DNA from: Candidatus Shapirobacteria bacterium
GTDB lineage: Bacteria; Patescibacteriota; Microgenomatia; UBA12405
Direction of reading: 5' to 3'
Assembly (NCBI GenBank): GCA_026395315.1
Contig: JAPLYY010000069.1
Span: 1 to 39,416 of the forward strand
Length of the DNA stretch: 39,416 nucleotides
Notes under the pieces: generated by a model
Database searches by the model: none
The model's input: the letters and a program-made list of their open reading frames with translations, nothing else
Told to the model about the DNA's origin: nothing
Translations under genes and position numbers: made by a program
Shown: in pieces, positions 30,548 through 39,333 of the stretch
Numbering within the stretch: the first letter of the stretch is position 1
Layout of the letters: each line of letters starts with the position of its first letter

Positions 30548-32026
30548 ATGCTTAAGTGGTTAAAAATCAATCCTAAATTCTTTTTTTATGGCCTTCTGGT
30601 TCTGACTTGTCTTTTTACTTTTTCCATTTTTGCGGATGAAGTTCCTCTCTTAAAACAAAAACAGGATGCCATTTCTCAAGGCGGCAATCAAGAAGCCTGG
30701 CTTAACGAAGCCCTTAAAAGTAATGTCGTCTCTGGATTAAACAGTCTTGTCGGTCAAATTCCAGATAATATTATTAATGGCCAGGCCCCTCCGGCTTCAT
30801 GGATCCCAGGTGGAGCTATTGGTGTAGCCACTCGAGCCGTTGCTATGGCTTTCACACCACCCGCATCCGGTATTCAATATGTTGCTCAAACTTGGGACAA
30901 CTTTTTAGGTAAACCGGCTTATGCCCAAACCAATACTGGTTTTGCTGGCTTACAACCAATCTTACCTATTTGGCGCGGTTTTCGTAACGTTGTTTATATT
31001 TTAGCTTCCCTGGTTTTTATTATTATCGGTATCATGATCATGCTTCGGGTCAAAATTTCTCCTCAAGCTGTCATTACTGTCCAAAATGCCATTCCTCAAT
31101 TAATTACCGCTTTAGTTCTGGTTACCTTCTCCTATGCCATCGCTGGACTATTAATCGACTTAATGAACTTTGTTCAGGGAGCAATGCTCTCAATTCTTTT
31201 TACTGCTAATGGTAAGGCTCTAACTGCCGACCTCCTGTCACCCAATCTGCTATCCCGATCAGATTATTCCACTTTAAATAATCTTAATTTAATAACTACT
31301 TTAACCACTGCTACTAAAAACATCCCCCTCTATGCTGTCACTGCTATCGGTGCAATTATTGGCGGTGTTCTTGGATTTTTTGCTTTTGCAGTCCCAGTTG
31401 TTGGAGAGCTTTCAATTCTGGGTGGAATTGGCCTTGGAGCTGCATTATTTACTCTCGTGGTCGCCATTCTTCTTTTCATCAATATCCTCAAATTTTTCTT
31501 CGGCTTGATCAAAGTATATATCAATGTTATCTTAAAAATTGTTCTCGCCCCGTTAGAAATTGGTCTTGGAGTCTTTCCGGGGTCCAAAGCCAACTTTTCC
31601 TCATGGCTTCTAGAACTTGTCGGTAATCTGGCAGTATTTCCCGTTTCTATATTCTTTATTGTCCTTATAAATTACATCGCTGAATTAAGTGGTGGTGGCA
31701 CTCTCTGGGCACCAGGTATGATTAATGCTGGTAATTTTATTGGATTTATCATTGCTTTTGGCGGCTTTTTAATTCTTCCCAAAATTCCCGAAATGATCCC
31801 CCAGGTCTTCTTCAATCTCAAACCATCACCTTGGGGCACAGCCGCTACTGAAGCCTTCGGTCAAATGTACAAACCTATCGGAAGCGCTGCTAATCAAAAA
31901 GTACACAATTTAGCTGGAAAAGCATTTGCTTCCAATGTAGCGACGGGCGGCGCACAAACAACAAACAGTAATGCTGGAAAGTTCATGGCAGATGTCATGG
32001 AACTACTGGGAATGGCCAGGCACTAA
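30548..32026 (+). CDS. Polytopic membrane protein, VirB6/TrbL-like candidate
   Basis: The protein has 492 aa from the ATG at 30548. An N-terminal signal/TM (FFFYGLLVLTCLFTFSIF) precedes a ~110-residue extracytoplasmic part. From about residue 145, six to seven long hydrophobic helices follow (VYILASLVFIIIGIMIML, ALVLVTFSYAIAGLLIDLMN, IGAIIGGVLGFFAFAVPV, LFTLVVAILLFINILKFFFG, LAVFPVSIFFIVLINYIA, FIGFIIAFGGFLILPKIP). The C-terminal tail is soluble. Gene order beside pilin-like genes and this topology fit the VirB6/TrbL channel role, but I see no diagnostic motif. VirB4-type ATPases are not in the window. Confidence 0.6.
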   Translation: MLKWLKINPKFFFYGLLVLTCLFTFSIFADEVPLLKQKQDAISQGGNQEAWLNEALKSNVVSGLNSLVGQIPDNIINGQAPPASWIPGGAIGVATRAVAMAFTPPASGIQYVAQTWDNFLGKPAYAQTNTGFAGLQPILPIWRGFRNVVYILASLVFIIIGIMIMLRVKISPQAVITVQNAIPQLITALVLVTFSYAIAGLLIDLMNFVQGAMLSILFTANGKALTADLLSPNLLSRSDYSTLNNLNLITTLTTATKNIPLYAVTAIGAIIGGVLGFFAFAVPVVGELSILGGIGLGAALFTLVVAILLFINILKFFFGLIKVYINVILKIVLAPLEIGLGVFPGSKANFSSWLLELVGNLAVFPVSIFFIVLINYIAELSGGGTLWAPGMINAGNFIGFIIAFGGFLILPKIPEMIPQVFFNLKPSPWGTAATEAFGQMYKPIGSAANQKVHNLAGKAFASNVATGGAQTTNSNAGKFMADVMELLGMARH

Positions 32027-32050
32027 ACCAACAGATTCCCCACCTTAGTT

Positions 32051-34147
32051 CTATTTTGACTTCGAAACTCTTTTAGCCGCTTCATTCTGAATTAGTGATC
32101 GTTCAGCAAACCGAAAAAATCCTCCGTGTAACATTTTTTCAATTTCTTCTCTTTTCTTCTTTTCTGGCACCAATCTCGGTAATTTTAAAATTCCACCTAA
32201 AACAGATCCATAATCTAATTCACTCCTAAGATTGATCATCAATTTTGGACTTCTTACGATACCCAAAGAATTCAATATTAGCCATCCAAAAGATTCAGCA
32301 CTATCCAAATCATCAAACAGGACCTCTCCAGTCTTAGCTGATTTTATTCCTCTGAATTTTGCTAGTAAGTCCGCCAAATCATTTCCCCACTTACTAACAT
32401 TTTTGCCTAATTCCAACGGTGTTTTACCCACCGCATAATTATAGAACTTAAAATAAGTATCCCAATTATCTCCATAATTTCCAAACAAGTTTGAATCTGC
32501 ACTACCAAACACTATTTTTTTCTTGTCCACCAATAATTGTGCCATCGACTCAAATGTTGGAACAGTTTCTTTTTTAGCATTTAATTTCGTACCCACTTGA
32601 ACCTTAATTGTCTCCAACATACTCATACCTATTCTTTCCGGAAAAGGTTTCAGTGTTCCGCTTTTTAATGCCGCTAAAAAATCATTCCTTGTATCATCCC
32701 AAGTCATCAAATCCGCAAACCATGCTCCTACATATTCACCCCAGCCCTCCTCTATTCCTTGGCTTTTTTCTTTATCAGCATCTGGTTTTACCCCAAATTT
32801 TTGTTTGGCTTTAGCCAGAGGGTGCATCATTGCTCTTATTTGTTCTCCGAATACATTTGCGCATCCACCTCCAATATCCCTATCATTATCTGCCGACTCC
32901 ATTACATTCGATACATACAAAAAGTTCCAAGACATTGCTACTGACGCCTTCGCATCTAACTCAGATATATTCATAGTAGTCATAACATAATCCACCAATC
33001 CTTTTTCATAATCCCTAAAACTTGCCAACGCTTTATCCCAACCAACTTTATTAGGATCATTATCTTTTGGCACTAAAAATCCTCTCCAATCAATATCACT
33101 CTTTTTCAACTTCAAGAACCCTTTACCATTCACCTCAAAAAAATCATTTACAATCGTTTCCATTGACTCTCTAACTCCTGGAATTTCATAAATCAAAGCC
33201 AGCTCTCTCTCTGTCAACTTTAACCAATTGTTCTTTTTGGCCGCTTCACCATCTAAAGAAGCTACCTCTTGTTTTATATAAGATGCGTTAGTTAAATTCA
33301 CTCTTGCCCGTACCACTTGTTGCCACTCGCCCACCCCACCATTAAACCAATCTGGTGGACGTTTAAACCAAGACGGAGGAAATGTATCCAATTGTAGTTG
33401 AATTGGCTGCTGAATAAATTCCGCATTTACAAACGTATCGTATGTCGATTCAGACTTACTCTCTCCACTAGTCAAAGCATCTACTAAAGACTTTAATTGT
33501 TTTTCCAGTTCGCTACTCACCCCACCTCCGCCAGGAGCAGGAACAACTACTCCTTTATTTTTTTTCACCATCGTTTGGCAATACTCCAAAGCCAACACCA
33601 ATTGCTTTCTGTCCTCACTACCCGGGGTAATCCGTGACCGCATATTAACTAACTCCGCAATTGCCGGCTCAAAAAAGGCTTCATTATCAATTTGATCCAA
33701 CACCGATCTTATATCTGGATTTGTAAAAGCCTTGTTTCTCACTTCTCTCGCCAACAACACCAAGTCTGTCGGTAAAGCACCCTCAATGTTAGTAGTTATT
33801 CCAGTATTTAAAGCACCACTAAGACGAGCATCTCCACCGTCCCTCATTATCAATAAAAGGCCATCAGTCAAATAACTTTGACACTGTATTGCCGCATTGT
33901 CACCCTGCTCCGCCGCTCTTTGCAAAGACGCCATGTCGTGGAATCTATTAAAACTTACATTTTCAATCAACTTTCTAGTATTCTCCGATGTTAATGCGTT
34001 GCCGTTTGTTGGATCAAGAATATCTGTTCTGAAACGATTTGCAATACCAACTACAGCTCTTTTATAGCCTTCATCAACTACATTTTTACCCAAAAAGGCT
34101 TGTTCCGTATATTTTTGTCCTACACCTTTAATTTCTTTTGCTGCCAT
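32051..34147 (-). CDS. Large cytoplasmic protein of unknown function (698 aa)
   Basis: There is no TM segment, no signal peptide and no motif I recognise. It is predicted largely helical and acidic-basic mixed. A Gly/Pro linker (VVVPAPGGGGVSSELEKQ) near residue 205 divides it into an N-terminal ~200-residue domain and a large C-terminal part containing Trp-rich stretches (PPSWFKRPPDWFNGG, GWGEYVGAWFADLMTWDD). It is convergent with the polytopic membrane protein, 24 nt away. TATAAT lies 8 nt before its ATG. A role linked to the pilus/secretion locus is possible only by position. Confidence 0.65.
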   Translation of the reverse strand: MAAKEIKGVGQKYTEQAFLGKNVVDEGYKRAVVGIANRFRTDILDPTNGNALTSENTRKLIENVSFNRFHDMASLQRAAEQGDNAAIQCQSYLTDGLLLIMRDGGDARLSGALNTGITTNIEGALPTDLVLLAREVRNKAFTNPDIRSVLDQIDNEAFFEPAIAELVNMRSRITPGSEDRKQLVLALEYCQTMVKKNKGVVVPAPGGGGVSSELEKQLKSLVDALTSGESKSESTYDTFVNAEFIQQPIQLQLDTFPPSWFKRPPDWFNGGVGEWQQVVRARVNLTNASYIKQEVASLDGEAAKKNNWLKLTERELALIYEIPGVRESMETIVNDFFEVNGKGFLKLKKSDIDWRGFLVPKDNDPNKVGWDKALASFRDYEKGLVDYVMTTMNISELDAKASVAMSWNFLYVSNVMESADNDRDIGGGCANVFGEQIRAMMHPLAKAKQKFGVKPDADKEKSQGIEEGWGEYVGAWFADLMTWDDTRNDFLAALKSGTLKPFPERIGMSMLETIKVQVGTKLNAKKETVPTFESMAQLLVDKKKIVFGSADSNLFGNYGDNWDTYFKFYNYAVGKTPLELGKNVSKWGNDLADLLAKFRGIKSAKTGEVLFDDLDSAESFGWLILNSLGIVRSPKLMINLRSELDYGSVLGGILKLPRLVPEKKKREEIEKMLHGGFFRFAERSLIQNEAAKRVSKSK

Positions 34148-34155
34148 ATGCTGGA

Positions 34156-34161
34156 ATTATA
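34156..34161 (-). promoter_or_regulatory. -10 element TATAAT of the 698-aa protein gene
   Basis: Extended -10-like (TTTGGTATAAT), 8 nt before the ATG at 34147. Confidence 0.55.
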
Positions 34162-34206
34162 CCAAATCACCCTCATATATCCCATAATTAAAAACATACC
34201 TTATCT

Positions 34207-34255
34207 TCTCTCTCCCTTGTGAAAGGGAGAAGCGGCGAAGCCGAGAGGGATTTTG
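34207..34255. repeat. Palindromic repeat, family A variant, in the divergent spacer
   Basis: TCTCTCTCCCTTGTGAAAGG, hairpin GCGGCGAAGCCG, then AGAGGGATTTT. Its right end runs into the TATACT of the + strand gene. Confidence 0.8.
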
Positions 34256-34261
34256 TATACT
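34256..34261 (+). promoter_or_regulatory. -10 element TATACT, leaderless start predicted
   Basis: It lies 5 nt before the ATG at 34267, directly after a palindromic repeat. Confidence 0.55.
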
Positions 34262-34266
34262 TCTTT

Positions 34267-35940
34267 ATGTCCTCTATCAACTCCATCGATCTTCATCTCC
34301 GCACTTACCGTTCCGCTCTCAAAAGTAATCTCGAAATTACCGTTAATTCACTCACCAATTCCCATCTCAAAATGGAATCTATTCTTCATCCCCTCGGCAA
34401 CAATCCCACCCACGTTGACCTAGCCGCCCTGGTTTATTGTCTCCTCCGCCTCCCCTCATGTATTGACCGCACCCGCAAAGTCATCATGGGCCAAAGCCCC
34501 ACCGTTTTTGCCACGGCTGGTTTCCCTGATGTCCTCAAGTGGTCTCCTGTCACCGCCCCCGCCCGCCGCCGTTCTTGTTTTTTCAATCCTAATACCCGTC
34601 TTACCGCCGCTTTTATCTCCTCTATCTCTGATGTTGACGATCTGGTGAATTCTCTGATTGCCTTCCAAACTGAATGGAACAAATTTCATCTCTTAACTCA
34701 ACCACAATACCCCACTTATCTTCGTTTTAAAGCCGGCATTAAATCCGGGGATATTTGTCGCACTATTGGTGTTGAGCCTGAAGATTGGCAAAAATTTATC
34801 ATCGCCCTTGGCCCTCATCACCACCTCCGTCTCCGCCGTCTTTATAAATATTCCCAGAATATTCGTCTCCAGCTTTTAGCCGGTTCCTGGGTTGACTACA
34901 CCAAAACCGTTCAGCGTTGGTGGAAAAACATCGCTATAATAATTGCCCCAAAATATCACATTTCCCACCAAACCATCTATTTCATCAGTAGTAACGACCA
35001 CAGTCTTTTAAACACTTTTACCGGCTTTCCCCTCCAAATTAAACCCGATCTTTTGGAATTGGCCCAAAAACACCAACCCGAGCTTTATTCACTCTACCAA
35101 CAAATTCGTTCCGGCGATTATCCTTTAAGCGAGTCCGACTTTTTTTATTATCTCTATAAACACTTTTCCTCCGACCTAAAACTTAAACGTAAATTTAACA
35201 AAATCCAGGATAAACTAGGTATTATCTCTATTTCCTCTGCCCACTATCTTGACGTCCCCGTCCAAATATTTCCCCTCAAAAATCTGCTAAAATCGCCCCA
35301 TCGCGACCCCCGGCTAAAAATTTCTAAACCTTACCGGCTCCAGCACTCTCCCGCCCTGATTTTTAACATCGACTATCCCCTCGGTTTTGCCTCTTACCAT
35401 GTTCTCAACGAAATCCTGGAAAATGTTAATCAAATCAAAGGTATTTACATCCTCGGCAAAGCCGCTGTTCTCAATTCTGAATTGGGTGACATTGAAATTC
35501 CCCGTTTGGTTTTTGATGAACAATCCCAAAATACCTACATGTTTAACAATTGTTTCAACCACTTTTTTCCTTTCGCTAACTCCCAGGGTTCCATTCTCAC
35601 TAACCAAAAATCTGTTTCCGTCTTAGGCACCTTCCTGGAAAATGAAGCCCTGCTTAAAAAATATATGGCCAACAACATTACCGTTATCGAGATGGAAGCC
35701 GGTCCCTATCTTTCCGCTATCTCCGAAGCTACCTACGATCAACAACTTCCCCATAATACCATTATTGACCTCAATTCTGCCCCCCTCGACATCGGTATTA
35801 TTAACTATACCTCCGATACCCCCTATTCTAAGGCCAAAAATCTCGGCGCCGGCCAACTCGACCTCCACGGCATCGAACCAGTTTATCTGGGATCGCTAGC
35901 CATTCTCCAGCGTATCATCAATCTGGAAGAAGAAAAATAA
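34267..35940 (+). CDS. Protein with nucleoside-phosphorylase-like C-terminal region (557 aa)
   Basis: I start at MSSINSIDLHLRTY; upstream codons of the open frame lie inside a repeat and before the -10. The first ~350 residues are helical and unassigned. The last ~200 resemble the purine-nucleoside/AMP-nucleosidase fold: IKGIYILGKAAVLN, LGDIEIPRLVFDEQSQNTY, SVSVLGTFLENEALLKKYM and ITVIEMEAGPYLSAISE. The last has the Met-Glu pair that binds ribose in the family, and SAPLDIGIINYTSDTPYS follows. A nucleotide-salvage or nucleotide-signal-cleaving role is possible; the N-terminal part may be regulatory. No operon partner is seen: it is divergent from the 698-aa gene and convergent with ftsH. Confidence 0.6.
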   Translation: MSSINSIDLHLRTYRSALKSNLEITVNSLTNSHLKMESILHPLGNNPTHVDLAALVYCLLRLPSCIDRTRKVIMGQSPTVFATAGFPDVLKWSPVTAPARRRSCFFNPNTRLTAAFISSISDVDDLVNSLIAFQTEWNKFHLLTQPQYPTYLRFKAGIKSGDICRTIGVEPEDWQKFIIALGPHHHLRLRRLYKYSQNIRLQLLAGSWVDYTKTVQRWWKNIAIIIAPKYHISHQTIYFISSNDHSLLNTFTGFPLQIKPDLLELAQKHQPELYSLYQQIRSGDYPLSESDFFYYLYKHFSSDLKLKRKFNKIQDKLGIISISSAHYLDVPVQIFPLKNLLKSPHRDPRLKISKPYRLQHSPALIFNIDYPLGFASYHVLNEILENVNQIKGIYILGKAAVLNSELGDIEIPRLVFDEQSQNTYMFNNCFNHFFPFANSQGSILTNQKSVSVLGTFLENEALLKKYMANNITVIEMEAGPYLSAISEATYDQQLPHNTIIDLNSAPLDIGIINYTSDTPYSKAKNLGAGQLDLHGIEPVYLGSLAILQRIINLEEEK

Positions 35941-35948
35941 AATTCGCA

Positions 35949-36010
35949 GTTATATTTTTTAAGCGACATTGAACCTGCCCCGCAGATTCGTCGGAGCGTA
36001 AAAATATAAC
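35949..36010. terminator. Hairpin between convergent genes
   Basis: The 11-bp arms GTTATATTTTT (35949-35959) and AAAAATATAAC (36000-36010) enclose a GC-rich loop (GAACCTGCCCCGCAG). A and U tracts in the arms could terminate transcription from both sides. Confidence 0.45.
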
Positions 36011-36021
36011 CAGAATTTGAA

Positions 36022-39000
36022 TTATTTTTTCATAAACTCCTCAAATTCCTTGTCATCCAAGCTCTCTTTTTCTACCAGTACTTTCGCCAAATCATCCAAT
36101 TTCTTCCTGTCTTTGGTTAATATCTCGCTGGCTCTCTGAAGCGCCGTCCCCACAAATTTTTTAATTTCATTATCCACCTTTCCCATCATTCCGTCCGATA
36201 TTTTTGCCGGTTCAAAATAAGCTCTGCCAAAATCACTCACATCTATCTGCGGCCCCATATTCACCGGTCCCAAATCCGACATTCCCCACTCGATGACCAT
36301 ATTTCTGGCAATATTAGTCACCTGTGAAATATCGCTGGCCGCTCCGGTAGTCATATCTTTAAACACCAGCTCTTCTGCCGCCCGTCCCCCCATGGCCATG
36401 GCCATTTGTTTAATCAATCTCGATTTTGTTTCGTGCACCCGGTCCATCTTTGGCGGAATTAGGGTAAATCCCAGCGCCATTCCCCGTGAAACGATCGAGA
36501 TTCTGTGTACCGGGTCCAAATCTTCCACATAATTTACTATCGCGTGTCCGGCCTCATGATAAGCCGTCATTAATTTATCCTCATCCGTTTGATCCCGTCT
36601 TTTTTCCGATCCCAGTTTCACTTTTAACGCTGACTCTTCAATATCCTGCATCTCGATTTCTGTTTTATTCTCTCTGGCCGCTTTGATCGCCGATTCATTC
36701 AGCATATTTTCCAAATCCGCTCCCGAAAAGCCCACCGTTCTCCTGGCTACTGTTGTCCAATTTACTTCTTTGGCAAAAGGTTTGCCTTTGGCATGAATTT
36801 TAATTATTTGTTCTCTGTCTTTCAAATCCGGCATTTCTAATATCACTCTCCGGTCAAATCTTCCCGGCCGCAATAGTGCCGGATCCAATAAATCTCCCCT
36901 GTTTGTTGCCGCCAGCACCACCACTGCCGTATTGGTTTCAAATCCGTCCATTTCCACTAAAATTTGGTTTAATGTCTGTTCTCTTTCTCCGTGTCCGCCG
37001 TCTAAGCCCCCCCTCATCCGGCCGATAGCATCAATTTCATCAATAAAAATAATTGCTTTTCCGGCTTTTTTGGCCGTCCCAAATAAATCCCGCACCCGCG
37101 ACGCTCCCACTCCTACCAGCATCTCCATAAATTCCGATCCGGCCATTGAATAAAACGGTACATTGGCCTCGCCCGCTACCGCTTTTGCCAATAGTGTATT
37201 ATGGTTTACTAGTCCATTTCCCACAAAGGAATGGTTTCTTGGCACTGTAAAATCATAAACCACTGCCTTACTTTTACTTTTCTCGCTTACTTTAGAAAAA
37301 AATAATTTACTCTCTAAAATCCTTTTAAAATAATCGACCCTTTCCGATTTATACCCCACATTTTTACAATATTTTACAAACACAGCCAACATGTTTCTCG
37401 ATATTCTTCCGTCTCTTCGAACATGACCAATCCTTTTTGACCATAGTTCATTACTCATTTTCTTATTTGACAAGATTTTCCATTCGATATCGATCAATCC
37501 ACCCAAGCCATAAAATAAGTCAATATTGGTATTACTTTTCCCACTTATCTTATTAACCATCGCACTTAACCGGTCTTGTTTTCTTTTAATCGCAAAACCC
37601 ACCTTATTTTTATATTCTGCCAAATAATCCCCTGTTATGGTCAATCTATATACCTGTTTTTTCCCTTTTTTTTCAATTTTGTCTTTAATCTGCAAGCTAG
37701 AAATTATTCCCAAGTTCAACAACATCATTTGTACCTGTCTTATTAATGTCCTACTTACACTTGTATATTCTATTGTCGACCTATTTTTCTGCATATGTCC
37801 ATCAGTATCAAATAACCCTCGAATAAATGCGCTCATTACCCCCTTACTGCCCTGGGTCACACTCTCGGGAACTTCTTTATCAAAAGACAATAAATATGAC
37901 ATTCCCATTTTGTACAAATCCTTTTTAAATCTCCAATTGGTTACGACATGATCATATTTTCCATTTTTATATATTTTTGCTTCTGGATACCTTTCTGTTA
38001 CATATTTACCAAAAAAATTAACCAGCTCTTCATCAGCGTTGGTCAATCCCACCCTACTTGATACTGACAAATTTCCATCGCCCGTCAATACCCCCAACAA
38101 ATATCCCGTTTCTGCATCAATATCATTTCTGTTTCCAAACATCTCCTGTCCAAAACTGACCGCCACTGCGTCCCCAACTTCAATTTCTTCTAATTTTTTG
38201 AATTTTAACTTTCCTTCCTCCATCACCACCACCGGATGTTCAGGTGTTCCTTCTAGTTCGTACCCCTGACATAATTTAATCTTTCTCGTCTCTTGTTCAC
38301 CTAAGTTGTACCATTTACTAGCCCTATTTTTCTGCATCTCTGTTTTTTCTATATCCAAACTGCTCACTTTTACTCCAAAAGTGTTACCACTTTTTTCCAC
38401 CTGATAATATCTCGGCACTTTCTCAATCTCCATCAATCCCTTATTAGTCAAAATCAGAGTTTCCCCGATCACACATTTACCCACCCCTGCCGGCCCCACC
38501 AGCAACACTCCTCTGGGCGCCCTTGCTCCCATCTTCCGGTATTTTTCCGGATGTTTCAAAAAATCCACTACTTCCACTAAATCTCTTTTGGCTTCTTCCA
38601 CCCCCGCCACATCTTTAAAAGTTAGATTTTGTTTACCTTTGACAAACAGCTTAGCGGTTGACTTTCCAAACCCAAACATTCCTCCGGCTCCGCCACCACC
38701 CGCCTGCCGGCTGAAAAACCACACTATAAACGCAATTGGTAATCCCACCGTTAACACCAAACTCAATATATCCATTAATGTTTTCCATCCCTGTTGATTC
38801 TCCACATTAAATTTGACTTTTCCTAAATCAATTCCTTCTCTCTGCAAGATTTCCGCCATCGAGGTTGACGGTTCCTTTGATGCCACCAGAATCTTTTCTT
38901 GGCTCGCCGAAGTCCCTGACGAAGGCGGCAATTTCACCATAATTTCATTATCCAGTACTGTTATTTCCCCCGCCTGCCCCGCTTTAATTGTTTCAATTAT

Positions 39001-39246
39001 GGTTGATAATGGCACACTTTCCGTTGTCTGTGGCACGAAGATCTGTTTTAGAATCGAAATCGCCCAAAACAACATAATTAAATACAATACTCCCTTAATA
39101 ATTTGACTTGGCCCAATCTCAATTCTCTTAATTTTTACTCCCGGTGGCAAATTATCCGTTATCTCTTTAGGAATTTCCTGTTTTTTTTGGACTTTAGGCT
39201 TTAGACTTTTTTTAATTTTCTCCCAAATTCCCTCTTTCTTTATCAT
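36022..39246 (-). CDS. ftsH: ATP-dependent zinc metalloprotease FtsH, interrupted by an intein
   Basis: The frame has 1074 codons, and removing the intein (residues 258-683) gives a normal 648-aa FtsH. Order: TM1 (VLYLIMLFWAISILKQI), an extracytoplasmic domain, TM2 (GLPIAFIVWFFS) and a Gly-rich linker. The AAA+ module follows with Walker A GPAGVGK, the intein, then TLLAKAVAGEA. Walker B IIFIDEIDAIG, SRH ATNRGDLLDPALLRPGRFDRR and the zinc site HEAGH (about residue 895) complete it. FtsH hexamers extract and degrade membrane and misfolded proteins. TATAAT lies 6 nt before the ATG. A family E palindrome is translated as PSSGTSASQ in the extracytoplasmic domain. Activity requires splicing because the intein breaks the P-loop. 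Confidence 0.96.
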   Translation of the reverse strand: MIKKEGIWEKIKKSLKPKVQKKQEIPKEITDNLPPGVKIKRIEIGPSQIIKGVLYLIMLFWAISILKQIFVPQTTESVPLSTIIETIKAGQAGEITVLDNEIMVKLPPSSGTSASQEKILVASKEPSTSMAEILQREGIDLGKVKFNVENQQGWKTLMDILSLVLTVGLPIAFIVWFFSRQAGGGGAGGMFGFGKSTAKLFVKGKQNLTFKDVAGVEEAKRDLVEVVDFLKHPEKYRKMGARAPRGVLLVGPAGVGKCVIGETLILTNKGLMEIEKVPRYYQVEKSGNTFGVKVSSLDIEKTEMQKNRASKWYNLGEQETRKIKLCQGYELEGTPEHPVVVMEEGKLKFKKLEEIEVGDAVAVSFGQEMFGNRNDIDAETGYLLGVLTGDGNLSVSSRVGLTNADEELVNFFGKYVTERYPEAKIYKNGKYDHVVTNWRFKKDLYKMGMSYLLSFDKEVPESVTQGSKGVMSAFIRGLFDTDGHMQKNRSTIEYTSVSRTLIRQVQMMLLNLGIISSLQIKDKIEKKGKKQVYRLTITGDYLAEYKNKVGFAIKRKQDRLSAMVNKISGKSNTNIDLFYGLGGLIDIEWKILSNKKMSNELWSKRIGHVRRDGRISRNMLAVFVKYCKNVGYKSERVDYFKRILESKLFFSKVSEKSKSKAVVYDFTVPRNHSFVGNGLVNHNTLLAKAVAGEANVPFYSMAGSEFMEMLVGVGASRVRDLFGTAKKAGKAIIFIDEIDAIGRMRGGLDGGHGEREQTLNQILVEMDGFETNTAVVVLAATNRGDLLDPALLRPGRFDRRVILEMPDLKDREQIIKIHAKGKPFAKEVNWTTVARRTVGFSGADLENMLNESAIKAARENKTEIEMQDIEESALKVKLGSEKRRDQTDEDKLMTAYHEAGHAIVNYVEDLDPVHRISIVSRGMALGFTLIPPKMDRVHETKSRLIKQMAMAMGGRAAEELVFKDMTTGAASDISQVTNIARNMVIEWGMSDLGPVNMGPQIDVSDFGRAYFEPAKISDGMMGKVDNEIKKFVGTALQRASEILTKDRKKLDDLAKVLVEKESLDDKEFEEFMKK
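37198..38475 (-). mobile_element. Intein with LAGLIDADG homing endonuclease in the FtsH P-loop
   Basis: It has 426 residues. It starts at Cys258 right after GPAGVGK (CVIGETLILTNKGLMEIEKV), has the block B-like ELEGTPEHPVVV, and ends with block F/G YDFTVPRNHSFVGNGLVNHN. The +1 extein residue is Thr, the catalytic Walker A Thr. Two LAGLIDADG-type helices are visible (GYLLGVLTGDGNL and FIRGLFDTDGHM), so the homing endonuclease looks intact. All splicing residues (Cys1, block B Thr-x-x-His, His-Asn, Thr+1) are present. Confidence 0.95.
38901..38929. repeat. Palindromic repeat, family E, in frame in ftsH
   Basis: GGCTCGCCGAAGTCCC, then TGACGAAGGCGGC, read on the coding strand as PPSSGTSASQ in the extracytoplasmic domain. 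It ends in ASQ like the dedA copy. Confidence 0.65.
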
Positions 39247-39252
39247 CGTCAG

Positions 39253-39258
39253 ATTATA
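39253..39258 (-). promoter_or_regulatory. -10 element TATAAT of ftsH
   Basis: It lies 6 nt from the ATG at 39246, so a leaderless mRNA is predicted. Confidence 0.6.
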
Positions 39259-39283
39259 GCATTTTAAATCACTAATTCAGCTT

Positions 39284-39326
39284 AGGCTCCCCTGTCAAGG
39301 GGAGCTCCCGAAGGGAGAGGGGTTTT
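39284..39326. repeat. Palindromic repeat, family A, upstream of ftsH
   Basis: AGGCTCCCCTGTCAAGGGGA, hairpin CTCCCGAAGGGAG, then AGGGGTTTTT. It lies just downstream of the partial gene at the window edge. Confidence 0.9.
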
Positions 39327-39333
39327 TCCCGCT

